64,000 bases of DNA from Nannocystis sp. RBIL2 (GTDB lineage: Bacteria > Myxococcota_A > Polyangia > Nannocystales > Nannocystaceae): contig NZ_JAPNJW010000002.1 in NCBI RefSeq assembly GCF_026626745.1, positions 4,116,151 through 4,180,150 of the forward strand. Direction: 5' to 3'. Shown here in pieces: positions 42,696-57,898 of this stretch. The translations under genes were made by a program, and so were the position numbers. The notes beneath the pieces are model-generated. The model worked only from the letters and a program-made list of their open reading frames with translations. It had not been told where the DNA came from and did no database searches. The first letter of the stretch is position 1. Each line of letters starts with the position of its first letter.

Positions 42696-44225
42696 ATGTT
42701 CGCCGGCGTCGTCGACGATCGGGTCGTGCATGCGCTCGCCGGCGACGCGGCGACGCACGTCGTCGCTCGCGCGGCCGCGACCGGAGCGGTCACGGAGAGC
42801 GTCACGAACGCGTGGACCGAGCGGCGCTCCGACTGGCCCCAATTCGGGGCGACCACCGTGACCCACCTGGAATTCGACCCTGCCGAGCCGCCCGACGACC
42901 CCGATCTCGCCGGCGCTCGCTGGGTCGCGCGTCGCGGCGTCGATCTCACGCCCCTGATCACCCTCGACACCGTCGTCGACGCGCCCCCGTGCCTGGTGGG
43001 CGATCACCTGTACGCTGCCGGCACGGACGGTCTGCTGCGCGTCGCGCTCGACCGTCCGGTCCCCTCGCTGACGCTCCTCCACCCGGAACCCCGCGTCCCG
43101 ATCGCCTGCGATCGCCACCGCGACGTCGACGTCGTCTGGCTTCCAAAACATGTCCTCGGGGTCACGGACGACGGCGCGCCGGCCTGGTTCGTCGACCTCG
43201 ACGGCTGGTCGCTCGCGGGTCATGAGCGCACGAGCGAGGTCCTGCCCGACCGCCCGCTGGTCTTCGTCGGACGCCCCCCGCGCGAGCAGCGGCTGCTCCT
43301 GCTCGATCTGCGCGAGCATCGCGTGGTGGGAGCGGTGGACGTCGCGGACTTCGTCGCTCGCGTGCATCACGATCCGCGCCGCTCGTTCGTCGGGCTCGCC
43401 GCCCGGCGACCCGGCCAGGCATGGCTCATGTCGACCTTCGACGGCTCCACGGGCGCGCCGGGCGGGGCCGTGTTCGTCGACGCCGCTCCGCCGCTCTCGT
43501 TCCACGTCCTCGGGGACACGCTCTGGCTCACCGGCGACGGTCCCGCTGCCGCGCGTCTCGACCCGTCGACCTTGCAGCCCCGCGACGCACAGCCCGCGCT
43601 CGGGCTGCGCGACGCGTCCGAGTGGCTCGCTGCGCGCTGGCCCGCCGTGCTCGCTCCGCCCCGCGCGGGGCCTCCAGGCGAGCCGCAAGGCCCGCCACGC
43701 CTCGTGCGGCCGCTCCTCGACCGGGACCCCGGGCCCATGCCGCGCTGGGCCCGCGAGCCCCTCGACGCGGCGACCCGGGCGCTGGCGCACGCCGACGCGA
43801 CGCGACCCGTATGGCTGCTCGCGTGGGACATCCAGGAGAGCAGCGAGGGCGAGCGCTCGCATCACGCCCTCGTCGCGCTCGAGCTCGCGGACGCACGCGG
43901 CGGTCCGCGATGGCTAGTGGCCTTGATGCAGCGCCGCTTCGAAGGCGAGCTCGCCGAGCGCTCGCCCGAGAGCGCCGCGCCCTGGGGCGTGCTCGAGACA
44001 TCTCGCTGGCCCCGACGACTGATCGTCGCCCGTCGCCCGACCGGCGCCGACCTCGAGCGCCTCCTCGTCCGCAGCTCGGTCTGGACCGACGCCAGCTACG
44101 CGGGCTCGCGCTTGCTGGTCGACGGCTGGTTCGTCGACGGCAACGTCATCGACTCCGCGTGGCACGAGCTCACGGGCGAGGCTCCGCGCTGGTCGTACCC
44201 CGCGCCGCTCGAGCGACCCGAGTGA
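42696..44225 (+). CDS. Hypothetical protein, possible beta-propeller
   Basis: About 509 residues from ATG 42696; earlier starts exist but the N-terminal extension is poor coding sequence. The protein shows repeated short segments of the type GVVDDRVVHALAGDAATHVV, HLYAAGTDGLLRVALDRP, GVTDDGAPAWFVDLDGW and HVLGDTLWLTGDGPAAARLD, which alternate strands and turns as in PQQ/WD-like propellers. The C-terminal 170 residues are different (RPVWLLAWDIQESSEG, PRRLIVARRPTGADLERLLV). No signal peptide. I cannot name the family. It lies between the two biosynthetic clusters with no evident link to either. Confidence 0.6.
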   Translation: MFAGVVDDRVVHALAGDAATHVVARAAATGAVTESVTNAWTERRSDWPQFGATTVTHLEFDPAEPPDDPDLAGARWVARRGVDLTPLITLDTVVDAPPCLVGDHLYAAGTDGLLRVALDRPVPSLTLLHPEPRVPIACDRHRDVDVVWLPKHVLGVTDDGAPAWFVDLDGWSLAGHERTSEVLPDRPLVFVGRPPREQRLLLLDLREHRVVGAVDVADFVARVHHDPRRSFVGLAARRPGQAWLMSTFDGSTGAPGGAVFVDAAPPLSFHVLGDTLWLTGDGPAAARLDPSTLQPRDAQPALGLRDASEWLAARWPAVLAPPRAGPPGEPQGPPRLVRPLLDRDPGPMPRWAREPLDAATRALAHADATRPVWLLAWDIQESSEGERSHHALVALELADARGGPRWLVALMQRRFEGELAERSPESAAPWGVLETSRWPRRLIVARRPTGADLERLLVRSSVWTDASYAGSRLLVDGWFVDGNVIDSAWHELTGEAPRWSYPAPLERPE

Positions 44226-45082
44226 AGCAGTCGACGGAGCCACCGGCGGCCCCGGGCTCGCAGGGCCGCGCGCCCCGCCCACGACCTCGGCGGCGAGATC
44301 GAGCAGCGGTTCCTGGACCGCACCGAGGAGGGCCCATCAATCCGGTGAGATCCGTCGGCGCGTCCCGGAGGTCCCCTGTCCGCGATTCATGGGTGGTCGG
44401 CGGCCGCAACCACCCTCACGCGGCGCGCTCTCGCCCGGATTCGACCTGTTCCATTCGACATCTCTTTAAATTAAAGAGACCGTCGCGTGCGATTCGCTGG
44501 GGGTGGATCGTCCCCGGCGAATGAATCACCCCGCCGGCAACGGATATCGCGGCGTCGCCGCCGTTCAATCGCCACGAAAAAGAATCACGCCCGCAATTGT
44601 TCCTGGCTCGGCGGTCACTAGCCCGGGGAAGACCCAAAGAGCGCAACCGGGCGGCCCGCGCCACGCGGCCCCGCGCCGACACACCATTGCGCGTCGACGG
44701 TCGTCACCGCCGAGAGCCGACGTGCATCCCTCACCCTCGAATCATTCTCCGCCCCTCCGATCGGGGACTGGCCCCCCGCACGATGCCCCGGGGGGCCCGC
44801 CCCGCGTCGTGGTCGCCCGAACCGACGAAACGGGGGACCCGCCGACGGTGCGACCGTGCCGGCTCGCCGCGCCCGCCGCGATCGTGCCAGTCGCGATAGT
44901 CGGGCGGCCGCCGCGCGCATTCGCAGACGCCATGCCCGATTCATCGTGACAGCAAACGCCGACTGCGGACGATCGTCTGGACATTCGACCGGGCTGGTAG
45001 CCCGGGCGCACTGTCACGATTCTCTCGAGAATCACCGCAGCGCGCCGAGCGGCGCGCCGCGGTGAATCGCGGCACTCTCGGC
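44226..45082. other. Intergenic region between convergent genes
   Basis: About 857 bases. I see no credible gene. It contains a perfect AT-rich palindrome CTCTTTAA-A-TTAAAGAG near 44462-44478, unusual in such GC-rich DNA. Confidence 0.45.
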
Positions 45083-45808
45083 TCACACGCGTCCGGAGAA
45101 GAACGCGGTGCAGCCGACGGTGTGGAGCTCGTAGCGGGAGAAGCTGCGCTTCAGGGCGGTTTCGAGGCCGGCGAGCGTGTCCCAGCGATTCGACATCGCG
45201 CCGGAGCGTTGATACACGTCGAGGGCCAGCCGCGCGAAGAAGTGCTTCATGCTCAGGTCGTAGAGCAGCGTCGAGCCGAACACCACCCCGCCGGGGTTCA
45301 GGCACCCCTTCAGGTTCTCGAACACGGTGACCGCCTTGTCCTCGATGAGGCCCGGCAGGCAGTGCAGGAGGTAGCTGATGCCGATCGAGTCGAATTTCTC
45401 GGGGATCCGCAGCGGCTTGAGGATGTTGCGGCGATACAGGGTGACGTCGCTGTAACGGCGGATCCGCTCACGCACGAACACCAGGGTGTTGGGGTTGAGG
45501 TCGACCAGCGCGATATGGGGGGACACCCCGGGGAAACGGCAATGATCGAGGAAGTACCCCGACCCGACGCCCGCGTCCAGATGACGGTCGCTGACGTGCG
45601 CGTCGTAGTGCTCCACCATGCGCGCCGTCGGGCAGCGCCACAACAGGTTGTTGTTGAGGTTCAGGACCAAAAAGTCGTAGCGCGGCAGGAACGAGCGGGT
45701 GTACGCCGCCTGTCCGGCCTCCGTGGCCATATCGAGAGTCTCGGCGACGTCCGAATCGATCGCGTGTTCCAAATGTACCTCCATCGGCGGTGTGGTTATC
45801 AGTGGCAT
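45083..45808 (-). CDS. SAM-dependent methyltransferase
   Basis: 241 residues from ATG 45808; ATG 45784 is an alternative. Class I Rossmann motifs: DRHLDAGVGSGYFLDHC (SAM-binding motif I), IALVDLNPNTLVFV (motif II acidic) and IPEKFDSIGISYLLHCLPGL. The C-terminal region holds ALKRSFSRYELHTVGC. It is divergent from the acyl-CoA dehydrogenase gene with 181 bases between starts, so it probably belongs to the chlorinated-pyrrole cluster as a tailoring O- or C-methyltransferase. A methoxy group on the terminal polyketide ring would suit it; this is inference. Confidence 0.78.
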   Translation of the reverse strand: MPLITTPPMEVHLEHAIDSDVAETLDMATEAGQAAYTRSFLPRYDFLVLNLNNNLLWRCPTARMVEHYDAHVSDRHLDAGVGSGYFLDHCRFPGVSPHIALVDLNPNTLVFVRERIRRYSDVTLYRRNILKPLRIPEKFDSIGISYLLHCLPGLIEDKAVTVFENLKGCLNPGGVVFGSTLLYDLSMKHFFARLALDVYQRSGAMSNRWDTLAGLETALKRSFSRYELHTVGCTAFFSGRV

Positions 45809-45894
45809 TCAACCAAGTCAAGCGCACGATCGGCGATGCGAGCATGTCGTTTTAAAGCCCCACGATGTTGCGTCGCATCGCGCGAATTAAGGCC

Positions 45895-45922
45895 TTGCTG
45901 GTGGTTCTTGCCTGTGTATATT
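45895..45922 (+). promoter_or_regulatory. Candidate sigma70-type promoter of the PKS/NRPS operon
   Basis: TTGCTG (45895-45900), 16-base spacer, TATATT (45917-45922), in a locally AT-rich stretch. Transcription would start about 45930, leaving a leader of about 60 bases before the ATG at 45990. It lies between the divergent methyltransferase and the first biosynthetic gene. Confidence 0.45.
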
Positions 45923-45989
45923 CCACCCCCGCCGCGCACACCATTACCGCGTGGCACGCGCCAGCGCGCAAATAAACACTGGATGCTGT

Positions 45990-47132
45990 ATGGACTTTCA
46001 ATGGTCGGATTCGCAAGACGAGCTGTATCGCCGGGCGCTGGAGCTCGCGCAGCGGCACTTCGCCGGCGCCAGCCGCGTCTGGGCCGATCACGCTTTTGAC
46101 CGCACCCATTGGGACATTTGCGCCGAGTTCGGGCTGATGGGGCTGTGCGTCCCCGAGGCGTACGGCGGGCTCGGACTGGACGCGCTGACCACCGCCCGCG
46201 TGGTCGAGGCATTCGGGCGCGGCTGCGAGGACACCGGCCTGGTCTTCTCCGCGGCGGCCCACCTGTTCGCGGCGGCGATGCCGATCGTCGAATATGGCGA
46301 CGAGGCGCTGAAGGCGGCGCTGCTGCCCGCGCTGGCGCGCGGCGCGGCGATCGGCGCCAACGCCATCACCGAGGGCGAGGCCGGCTCCGACGCGTTCGCC
46401 CTGCGCACCGAGGCGCGCCGCGACGGGGAATTCTACGTACTCGACGGAGCGAAGAGCTACGTCAGCAACGGCCCGGTCGCCGACGAATTCGTCGTCTACG
46501 CGACGATGAACCGCAAGCACGGCTACCTCGGCATCACCGCATTCGTCGTCGCGCGCGACACGCCCGGGCTGCGCCTCGGCGAGCCGCTGGCGAAGATGGG
46601 CCTCAAGAGCTCACCCGCCTGCTCGCTCTACCTCGAAGGCTGCCGCGTCCCCGCCGCCCGCCGGCTCGGCCGCGAGGGCCAGGGCGGCGCGGTCTTCCAG
46701 GCCTCCATGCAATGGGAGCGCTCGTGCCTGTTCGCCGGCTACGTCGGCATGCTCGAGCGCCAGCTCGCTCAGGCCGTCGAGTACGCGCGCACCCGCCGAC
46801 AGGGCGGCAAGCCGATCGGCAAGCACCAGGCAGTCGCGCACCGCCTGGCCGAGATGAAGCTGCGGCTCGAGTCGGCCCGCCTCCTTCTCTATCGCGCCTG
46901 CTGGCTGCGCGACCGCGGCGAGCCGGCCGTCGCCGAGGTCTCCATGGCGAAGCTGGCGATCAGCGAGGCGGCCCGCCTGTCGAGCCTCGACGCCATCCAG
47001 ATCCACGGCGGGATCGGCTTCGCCGCCGATTACAACGTCGAACACATGCTGCGCGACAGCATCCCGGCGACCCTGTTCTCGGGCACGTCGGAGATCCAGC
47101 GCGACCTGATCGCGCGTGAAATGGGGCTGTGA
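45990..47132 (+). CDS. PltE-type prolyl-S-PCP dehydrogenase (acyl-CoA dehydrogenase family)
   Basis: 380 residues from ATG 45990. Family motifs: EFGLMGLCVPEAYGGLGLDA, NAITEGEAGSDAFALRTEAR, VLDGAKSYVSNGPVADEFVV and, near the end, DAIQIHGGIGFAADYNVEHM, RDSIPATLFSGTSEIQRDL. In pyoluteorin, prodigiosin and related pathways such enzymes oxidise prolyl-S-PCP by four electrons to pyrrolyl-2-carboxyl-S-PCP, using FAD. The immediate neighbours (proline-type ligase and PCP) make this role likely rather than fatty-acid oxidation. Its end overlaps the next start region by a GTGA. Confidence 0.88.
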   Translation: MDFQWSDSQDELYRRALELAQRHFAGASRVWADHAFDRTHWDICAEFGLMGLCVPEAYGGLGLDALTTARVVEAFGRGCEDTGLVFSAAAHLFAAAMPIVEYGDEALKAALLPALARGAAIGANAITEGEAGSDAFALRTEARRDGEFYVLDGAKSYVSNGPVADEFVVYATMNRKHGYLGITAFVVARDTPGLRLGEPLAKMGLKSSPACSLYLEGCRVPAARRLGREGQGGAVFQASMQWERSCLFAGYVGMLERQLAQAVEYARTRRQGGKPIGKHQAVAHRLAEMKLRLESARLLLYRACWLRDRGEPAVAEVSMAKLAISEAARLSSLDAIQIHGGIGFAADYNVEHMLRDSIPATLFSGTSEIQRDLIAREMGL

Positions 47133-47134
47133 CG

Positions 47135-48646
47135 ATGCTGCTCGCCGACCTCGTGATCCAATCGGCCCGCCGCGACGCGACCTCGAGTGCAGTGATCGGC
47201 CCGGACGGCACACTGACCTACGGCGAGCTCGACGCCCTCGCCAATCGCCTGGCCCGCGCGCTGGGGCGCCGCGGCGTGACCGCCGGCGACCGCGTCGGCC
47301 TGTGGCTCGAGAAGGGCGGTCGCGGGGTCGCCGCGATGCAGGCCTGCCTGCGCCTCGGCGCGGTCTATGTCCCGCTCGACCCGCTGAGCCCCGCGCCGCG
47401 CATCGCCGGCATCCTCACCGATTGCGAGATGCGCTGCGTCGTGACCACCGAGGCCCGCCGGGCCGCGCTGGCCGCCGCCGGCGCGCCGCCCGAGCTCGCG
47501 GTGCTGCACGTCGACACCGACTGGGACGAGGTGCTGCGCGAGTCCGCCGATTCGCTGCCGCCGCCGACTCGCGGGCCGGACGACCTGGCCTACATCCTCT
47601 ATACGTCCGGCTCGACCGGCCGCCCCAAGGGCGTGTGCATCAGCCACCGCAACGCCCTCGCCTTCGTCGAATGGGCGACCGGGGCGATCGCCGCCGCTGC
47701 CTGCGATCGATTCGCCAATCACGCCCCGTTCCACTTCGACCTCTCGGTGCTCGACCTCTACGTCGCCTTCCTCGCCGGCGGCGCGGTCGCGCTGGTGCCC
47801 GAGGGCCTCTCGTACGCCCCGCGGCGACTGGTCGAATTCATCCAGAGTCACCGGATCAGCGTGTGGTATTCGGTGCCGTCGGCGCTCGCGCTGATGATGG
47901 AAGAGGGGGCCCTCGATGCCGCCGCCGCGCCGACGCTGCGGACGATCCTGTTCGCCGGCGAGCCGTTCCCGGTCAAGCCGCTGCGGCGACTGCGGCGCGG
48001 CTTCCCCGACGCGCGCCTGTTCAACCTCTACGGCCCGACCGAGACCAATGTCTGCACCTTCTACGAGGTCACGACTCTGGCCGACGATCGCAGCGCGCCG
48101 GTCCCGATCGGCCGCGCCTGCTCGGGCGACGAGGTGTGGGCAGTCCGCACCGACGGCGAGCGCGCCGGCCCGGGCGAGGAGGGCGAGCTCCTGGTCGCCG
48201 GCCCGACGGTGATGCTCGGCTATTGGGGGCAGCCGCCCCAGCGCGGGCCGTACGCCACCGGCGACATCGTCCGCGCCGACGACGACGGCGAATACACGTA
48301 CGTCGGCCGCCGCGATCACATGGTGAAGATCCGCGGCCACCGCGTCGAGCTCGGCGACATCGAGGCCGCCCTGCTGCAGCACCCCGACATCCGCGAGGTC
48401 GCGGTCGCGGTGCGCGGCGTCGGCATCGACGCCCGGCTGCACGCCTTCGTCGTCGTCGCCCCGCCGGCCGAGCTGACGCTGCTCGGCCTCAAGCGCCACT
48501 GCGCCGAGCGACTGCCCCGATACATGATCCTCGATGATTTCACGCCGATCGCCGCCTTGCCGCGGACCGGCAACGGCAAGGTCGACCGCCTCGCGCTGGC
48601 GCGGCTCGCGGCGGCCTCGTCTCCTCCACCCAAAGAGCAGCCATGA
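47135..48646 (+). CDS. PltF-type L-prolyl-AMP ligase
   Basis: About 503 residues from ATG 47135 (GGGG eight bases upstream); GTG 47129, overlapping the previous stop, is an alternative. It is a free-standing NRPS A domain: YILYTSGSTGRPKGVCISHR, LYGPTETNVCTFYE and GDIEAALLQHP. Reading the pocket residues by eye (NHAPFHFDLSVLDLYVAF, WYSVPSA, ILFAGEPFP, FNLYGPTE, NVCTF) gives D-L-L-Y-L-A-L-V, the code known for PltF-type prolyl ligases. It should load proline on the PCP encoded by the next gene (4-base ATGA overlap). Confidence 0.9.
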   Translation: MLLADLVIQSARRDATSSAVIGPDGTLTYGELDALANRLARALGRRGVTAGDRVGLWLEKGGRGVAAMQACLRLGAVYVPLDPLSPAPRIAGILTDCEMRCVVTTEARRAALAAAGAPPELAVLHVDTDWDEVLRESADSLPPPTRGPDDLAYILYTSGSTGRPKGVCISHRNALAFVEWATGAIAAAACDRFANHAPFHFDLSVLDLYVAFLAGGAVALVPEGLSYAPRRLVEFIQSHRISVWYSVPSALALMMEEGALDAAAAPTLRTILFAGEPFPVKPLRRLRRGFPDARLFNLYGPTETNVCTFYEVTTLADDRSAPVPIGRACSGDEVWAVRTDGERAGPGEEGELLVAGPTVMLGYWGQPPQRGPYATGDIVRADDDGEYTYVGRRDHMVKIRGHRVELGDIEAALLQHPDIREVAVAVRGVGIDARLHAFVVVAPPAELTLLGLKRHCAERLPRYMILDDFTPIAALPRTGNGKVDRLALARLAAASSPPPKEQP

Positions 48647-48897
48647 GCACGTCCGACGCTATCGAACAAGCCCTCAAACAGTACGTCGCCCGCGAGATCC
48701 TCGACGGCAAGGACATCGGCCTCGACGCCGACACGCCGCTGCTCGAGTGGGGCGTCATCAATTCATTGGAGATCGCGCGGCTCCTCGGGTTCGTGCGCGA
48801 GCAATTCGGCGTGGTCGTGCCGCTCGAATCGGTGACCGCCGAGCACTTCAAGGACCTGCGCGCGCTGACCGCATTGGTGGCCTCGCTGAAGGGCTGA
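48643..48897 (+). CDS. Free-standing peptidyl carrier protein (PltL type)
   Basis: 84 residues from ATG 48643, overlapping the ligase stop by ATGA. The carrier motif is LLEWGVINSLEIARLLGFVR; the serine before Leu is the phosphopantetheine site, with Asn instead of the common Asp before it. It should carry prolyl, then pyrrolyl, then chloropyrrolyl thioesters for the dehydrogenase and halogenase. Length is typical of a stand-alone carrier. Confidence 0.9.
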   Translation: MSTSDAIEQALKQYVAREILDGKDIGLDADTPLLEWGVINSLEIARLLGFVREQFGVVVPLESVTAEHFKDLRALTALVASLKG

Positions 48898-48985
48898 CCC
48901 GGGCCTCGCCTGGTCGCCGCAGTCGCACCGCCGCAATCGCGGCGGGGCCGGAGATTCTTTTTGTCTGCAGTGGAGCGAATCGTCA

Positions 48986-50332
48986 ATGTCGAACGTGGAT
49001 TTTGATATCGGGATCATCGGCGGCGGGCCGGCCGGGTCGGCCACCGCCTCGTACTTGTCGCGCGCGGGCCTCAAGTGCGTCGTCTTCGAGCGCGAGCTGT
49101 TCCCGCGGCCGCACGTGGGCGAGAGCCTGGTGCCGGCGGCGACGCGGGTGTTCAAGGAGATCGGCTTCCTCGAAACGCTCGAGAAGGCCGGCTTCCCCAA
49201 GAAGTACGGCGCGGCCTGGACGTCGGCCGACCGCGCGCCGGTCTACGCCATGCAGTTCGAGGGCCTGTCGGCCGATTGTCACGTCGACATCCGCTTCGAC
49301 GAGCGCGAGCAGGCCGGCGTCGACCGTAATCACACCTTCCACGTCGACCGGGCCAAGTTCGACCTGATGCTGCTGCAGCACGCGCACCAGCTCGGCGCCG
49401 AGGTCTACGAGGGCGTGCGCGTGCGCGGCGTCGACCTGTCCGACCCGACCCAGCCCACGGTCCACTTCAAGCTCGGCCAGCAGGACATCCGCACCCGCGT
49501 GCGCATGGTGATCGACGCCAGCGGCCGCCACACCCTGCTCGGCAACCAGCTGAAGCTCAAGGTGGTCGATCCGGTCTTCAACCAATACGCGCTGCACGCC
49601 TGGTTCGAGGGCTACGACCGCACCCGCCTGTCCCACGGCCGCGGCCAGCCCGAGTACATCTTCATCCACTTCCTGCCGCTGACCAACACCTGGGTGTGGC
49701 AGATCCCGATCACCGAGACAGTCACCAGCATCGGCGTCGTCACGCAGAAGTCGAACTTCGCCAAGAGCCGGCAGGACCGCGAGCAGTTCTTCTGGGAGTG
49801 CCTGCAGAGCCGCCCCGAGCTGTACGAGGGCCTGCGCGCGGCCCAGCAGGTCACGCCGCTCAAGGACGAGGGCGACTACAGCTACGCGATGCGGGAGATC
49901 TGCGGCGACGGCTTCGCCCTCGTCGGCGACGCCGCGCGCTTCGTCGACCCGATCTTCTCGAGCGGCGTCAGCATCGCCCTCAACAGCGGCCGCCTGATCT
50001 CGCACGACATCCTCGCCGCCGCCGAGCACGGCGACTTCCGCCACGAACGGTTCCGCACCTTCGAGACGCTGATGCGCCGCGGCACCCGCAACTGGTACAA
50101 CTTCATCAACCTCTACTACCGCCTCAACGTGCTGTTCACCGCGTTCGTGCAGGACCCGCGGCACCGCATCGACGTGCTCAAGCTGCTGCAGGGCGACATG
50201 TACGACGAGGACGAGCCGGCCGTGCTGGCCGAGATGCGGCGGATCGTCCGCGAGGTCGAGCGCAACGATCAGCACATCTGGCACAAGTACCTCGGCTCGC
50301 TGACGTCATCGACGTTCTCCGAGGCGTTCTGA
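48986..50332 (+). CDS. FAD-dependent halogenase (PltA type)
   Basis: 448 residues from ATG 48986 (GGAG eleven bases upstream). It has the N-terminal FAD motif IGIIGGGPAGSATASYL, ELFPRPHVGESLVPA, HTFHVDRAKFDLMLL, the flavin-halogenase signature WVWQIPI (W-x-W-x-I-P), and GDGFALVGDAARFVDPIFSS. Length and context match PltA, which chlorinates pyrrolyl-S-PltL with FADH2, oxygen and chloride. No flavin reductase is adjacent, so a housekeeping one must supply FADH2. The sequence cannot show whether it adds one or two chlorines. Confidence 0.9.
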   Translation: MSNVDFDIGIIGGGPAGSATASYLSRAGLKCVVFERELFPRPHVGESLVPAATRVFKEIGFLETLEKAGFPKKYGAAWTSADRAPVYAMQFEGLSADCHVDIRFDEREQAGVDRNHTFHVDRAKFDLMLLQHAHQLGAEVYEGVRVRGVDLSDPTQPTVHFKLGQQDIRTRVRMVIDASGRHTLLGNQLKLKVVDPVFNQYALHAWFEGYDRTRLSHGRGQPEYIFIHFLPLTNTWVWQIPITETVTSIGVVTQKSNFAKSRQDREQFFWECLQSRPELYEGLRAAQQVTPLKDEGDYSYAMREICGDGFALVGDAARFVDPIFSSGVSIALNSGRLISHDILAAAEHGDFRHERFRTFETLMRRGTRNWYNFINLYYRLNVLFTAFVQDPRHRIDVLKLLQGDMYDEDEPAVLAEMRRIVREVERNDQHIWHKYLGSLTSSTFSEAF

Positions 50333-50351
50333 GCCGGCGCGGGGACTTATC

Positions 50352-52537
50352 ATGGCCACGCCCGTCCTCGAGCCCGTCGCCGTCGTCGGCATCGGCTGCC
50401 GCTTCCCCGGCGCCGCCGACCCCGCCGCTTACTGGTCGCTGCTGCGCGCCGGTCGTCACGCCATCGGCGACGTCCCGCCGTCGCGCTGGGACGCCGCCGC
50501 GCTGTACGACGCCGACCCGCAGCGACCCGGGCGCACCCTGTGCCGCAGCGGCGGCTTTTTGCCGGCGGTCGACGGCGTCGACTGGCGGGCCCTGCGGCTG
50601 TCCCCGCGCGAGGCGAAGGCCATCGACCCGCAGCACCGCCTCCTGCTCGAGGTCGCCTGGGAGGCGCTGGAGGACGCCGGCCTCCCGCTCGAGGCCGTCG
50701 CCGGCAGCCGCACCGGCGTGTTCGTCGGCGCGACCTGGAACGACTACGCGCGCATGCAGTCGCGCGACCGCGACCGCCTCGACGGCTACGCCGCCGCCGG
50801 CACGCCGATGGCCTTCGCGGCCAACCGTATCTCCTACACCTTCGACCTGCGCGGCCCGAGCGTCGCCCTCGACGCCACCTGCTCCGCCTCGCTGGTCGCG
50901 CTGCACCAGGCCTGCCAGAGCCTGTGGAGCGGCGACTGCACGCTCGCCCTGGCCGGCGGGGTCAACCTGATCCTCGCGCCCGACAGCGCGATCATCATGT
51001 CCAAGGCCGGCGTGCTGTCGGCCCAGGGCCGCTGCCGGGCGCTCGACGCCGACGGCGACGGGTTCGTCCGCGGCGAGGGTGCCGGCCTCGTGGCGCTCAA
51101 GCTGCGCTCGCAGCTCACTGCCAGCGATCGCGTGTACGCCTACGTCCGCGGGGTCGCGATCAACCACAACGGCCGCGGCCCGTGGATCATGGCCCCGCGC
51201 GCCGAGGCCCAGACCGCGGCGATCCACGACGCCCTCGCGCGCGCGGCCGTCGACCCGGCCGACATCGACTACGTCGAGCTGCACGGCACCGGTTTTCCGC
51301 AAGGCGACGCCACCGAGACCGCCGCGCTGGGGGCGGTCCTCGGCGGCGCGACACGCTCGCGGCCGTGCGCCGTCGGCTCGGTCAAGACCAACCTCGGCAA
51401 CCTCGAGCCGGCCGCCGGGATCGCCAGCGTCATCAAGGTGTGCCTCGCGCTGCACCACGGCGAGCTGCCGCCGACGCTGCACCTCGAGCGGGTCAACCCC
51501 GCGATCGACCTCGCCGGCCTCGGCCTCGCCGCGCAGACGGAGCTGACGCCGTGGCCGCAGCGCGAGCGGCCGCGCCTGGCCGCCGTGACCACGACGTCCT
51601 TCAGCGGCGTCAACGCCCACGCGGTGCTCGCGGGGGCTGAACCAAGTGCGGACCTGCCGGTGTCGCGCGGCCCGCTGCCGCTGCCGCTGTCGGCCCGCGA
51701 CCCGCGGGCGCTGCGTTCCCACGTCGCCGCGATGCTCGACGTCCTCCGCGGCCTCGATCGCGACGACCTCGCCGCGCTGCGCGACGTCTGCTTCACCGCC
51801 GCGGTCCTGCGCAGCCACCACACCCATCGCGTCGCCGTGGTCGGCGACTCGGCCCCCGCCCTGGCCGACGCGCTCGAGCGCTGGCTCGCCGATGCGAGCT
51901 CCGCTCCCGCGAGCGATCCGCAGTGCGCCGCCTACGTCGCCGGCCAGACGATCGACTGGCGCGCAGTCGTCCCGGCCGGCCGCTGCGTCTCGCTGCCGAC
52001 CTACCCGTGGCAGCGCGAGCGCATGTGGCTCGAGTGGCTCACCGAGCCGCCGCTTCTGGACGCTGAATCAGAAATTTCGGAGAAAATTGATTCTCCGGCC
52101 ACCACCACCGCCGATCCCATCACCCCCGATTTGGCCGCCGGCACCTTGCTCGCCACCCTGCGCGACGTCCCGCCCGGCCTGCGCCGCGCTCGCTTGCAGC
52201 GCCACGTCGAGCAGGCCCTGCGTGCCGCGCTCGAGCTGCCCGACGACCTCGCCATCGCTCCGCACGCGCGCCTGTTCGACCTCGGCGTCAGCTCGCTGAC
52301 CGCGCTCGCCCTGCGGACCCGCTTCCAGCGCGAGCTCGCCTGCGAGCTCTCGCCCACCTTGTTGTTCGATCACCCGAGCCTCGACGGCCTCGCCGAGCGC
52401 CTGCTCGCCGCCGCCTTCCCCGCCGCGGTCACCGACGCCCCGGTCGACGCCCGCGCCCGCGAGGTCGCCGCGCTCACCGAGGTCGAGGCCGAGGCCGAGC
52501 TGGCCCGCCGGCTCGAGCACCTCCGGAGGTACTTGCC

Positions 52538-52541
<4 letters not shown>
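50352..52541 (+). CDS. AT-less PKS protein: KS (altered active site)-ACP
   Basis: 729 residues from ATG 50352. The KS (about 8-430) keeps the nucleophile Cys177 (ATCSASL) and the first His311 (ELHGTGFPQGD). The second active-site His is replaced: VKTNLGNLEPAAG has Asn350 where NIGHLE is expected. After the KS there is a normal KS-AT linker and then directly the post-AT motif LPTYPWQRERMW (about residue 550), with no AT (no GHS, no VFPGQGSQ). An ACP follows (LFDLGVSSLTALAL, Ser648). It may move the chloropyrrolyl group from PCP to the next module without extension. The stop overlaps the next start by ATGA. Confidence 0.85.
52060..52102. repeat. Low-GC hairpin island at the domain boundary of the AT-less PKS
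   Basis: CGGAGAA (52078-52084), loop AATTGA, TTCTCCG (52091-52097) is a perfect 7-bp stem; outer GAATCA and TGATTC also pair. The island is strikingly AT-rich for this gene and encodes the acidic linker SEISEKIDSPA between the post-AT motif and the ACP. Confidence 0.6.

Positions 52542-57894
<5,353 letters not shown>

Positions 57895-57898
<4 letters not shown>

Noticed and set aside
45990..47132. Fatty-acid beta-oxidation acyl-CoA dehydrogenase
   Set aside because: No other beta-oxidation gene nearby; it sits directly before a prolyl ligase and PCP as PltE-type enzymes do.
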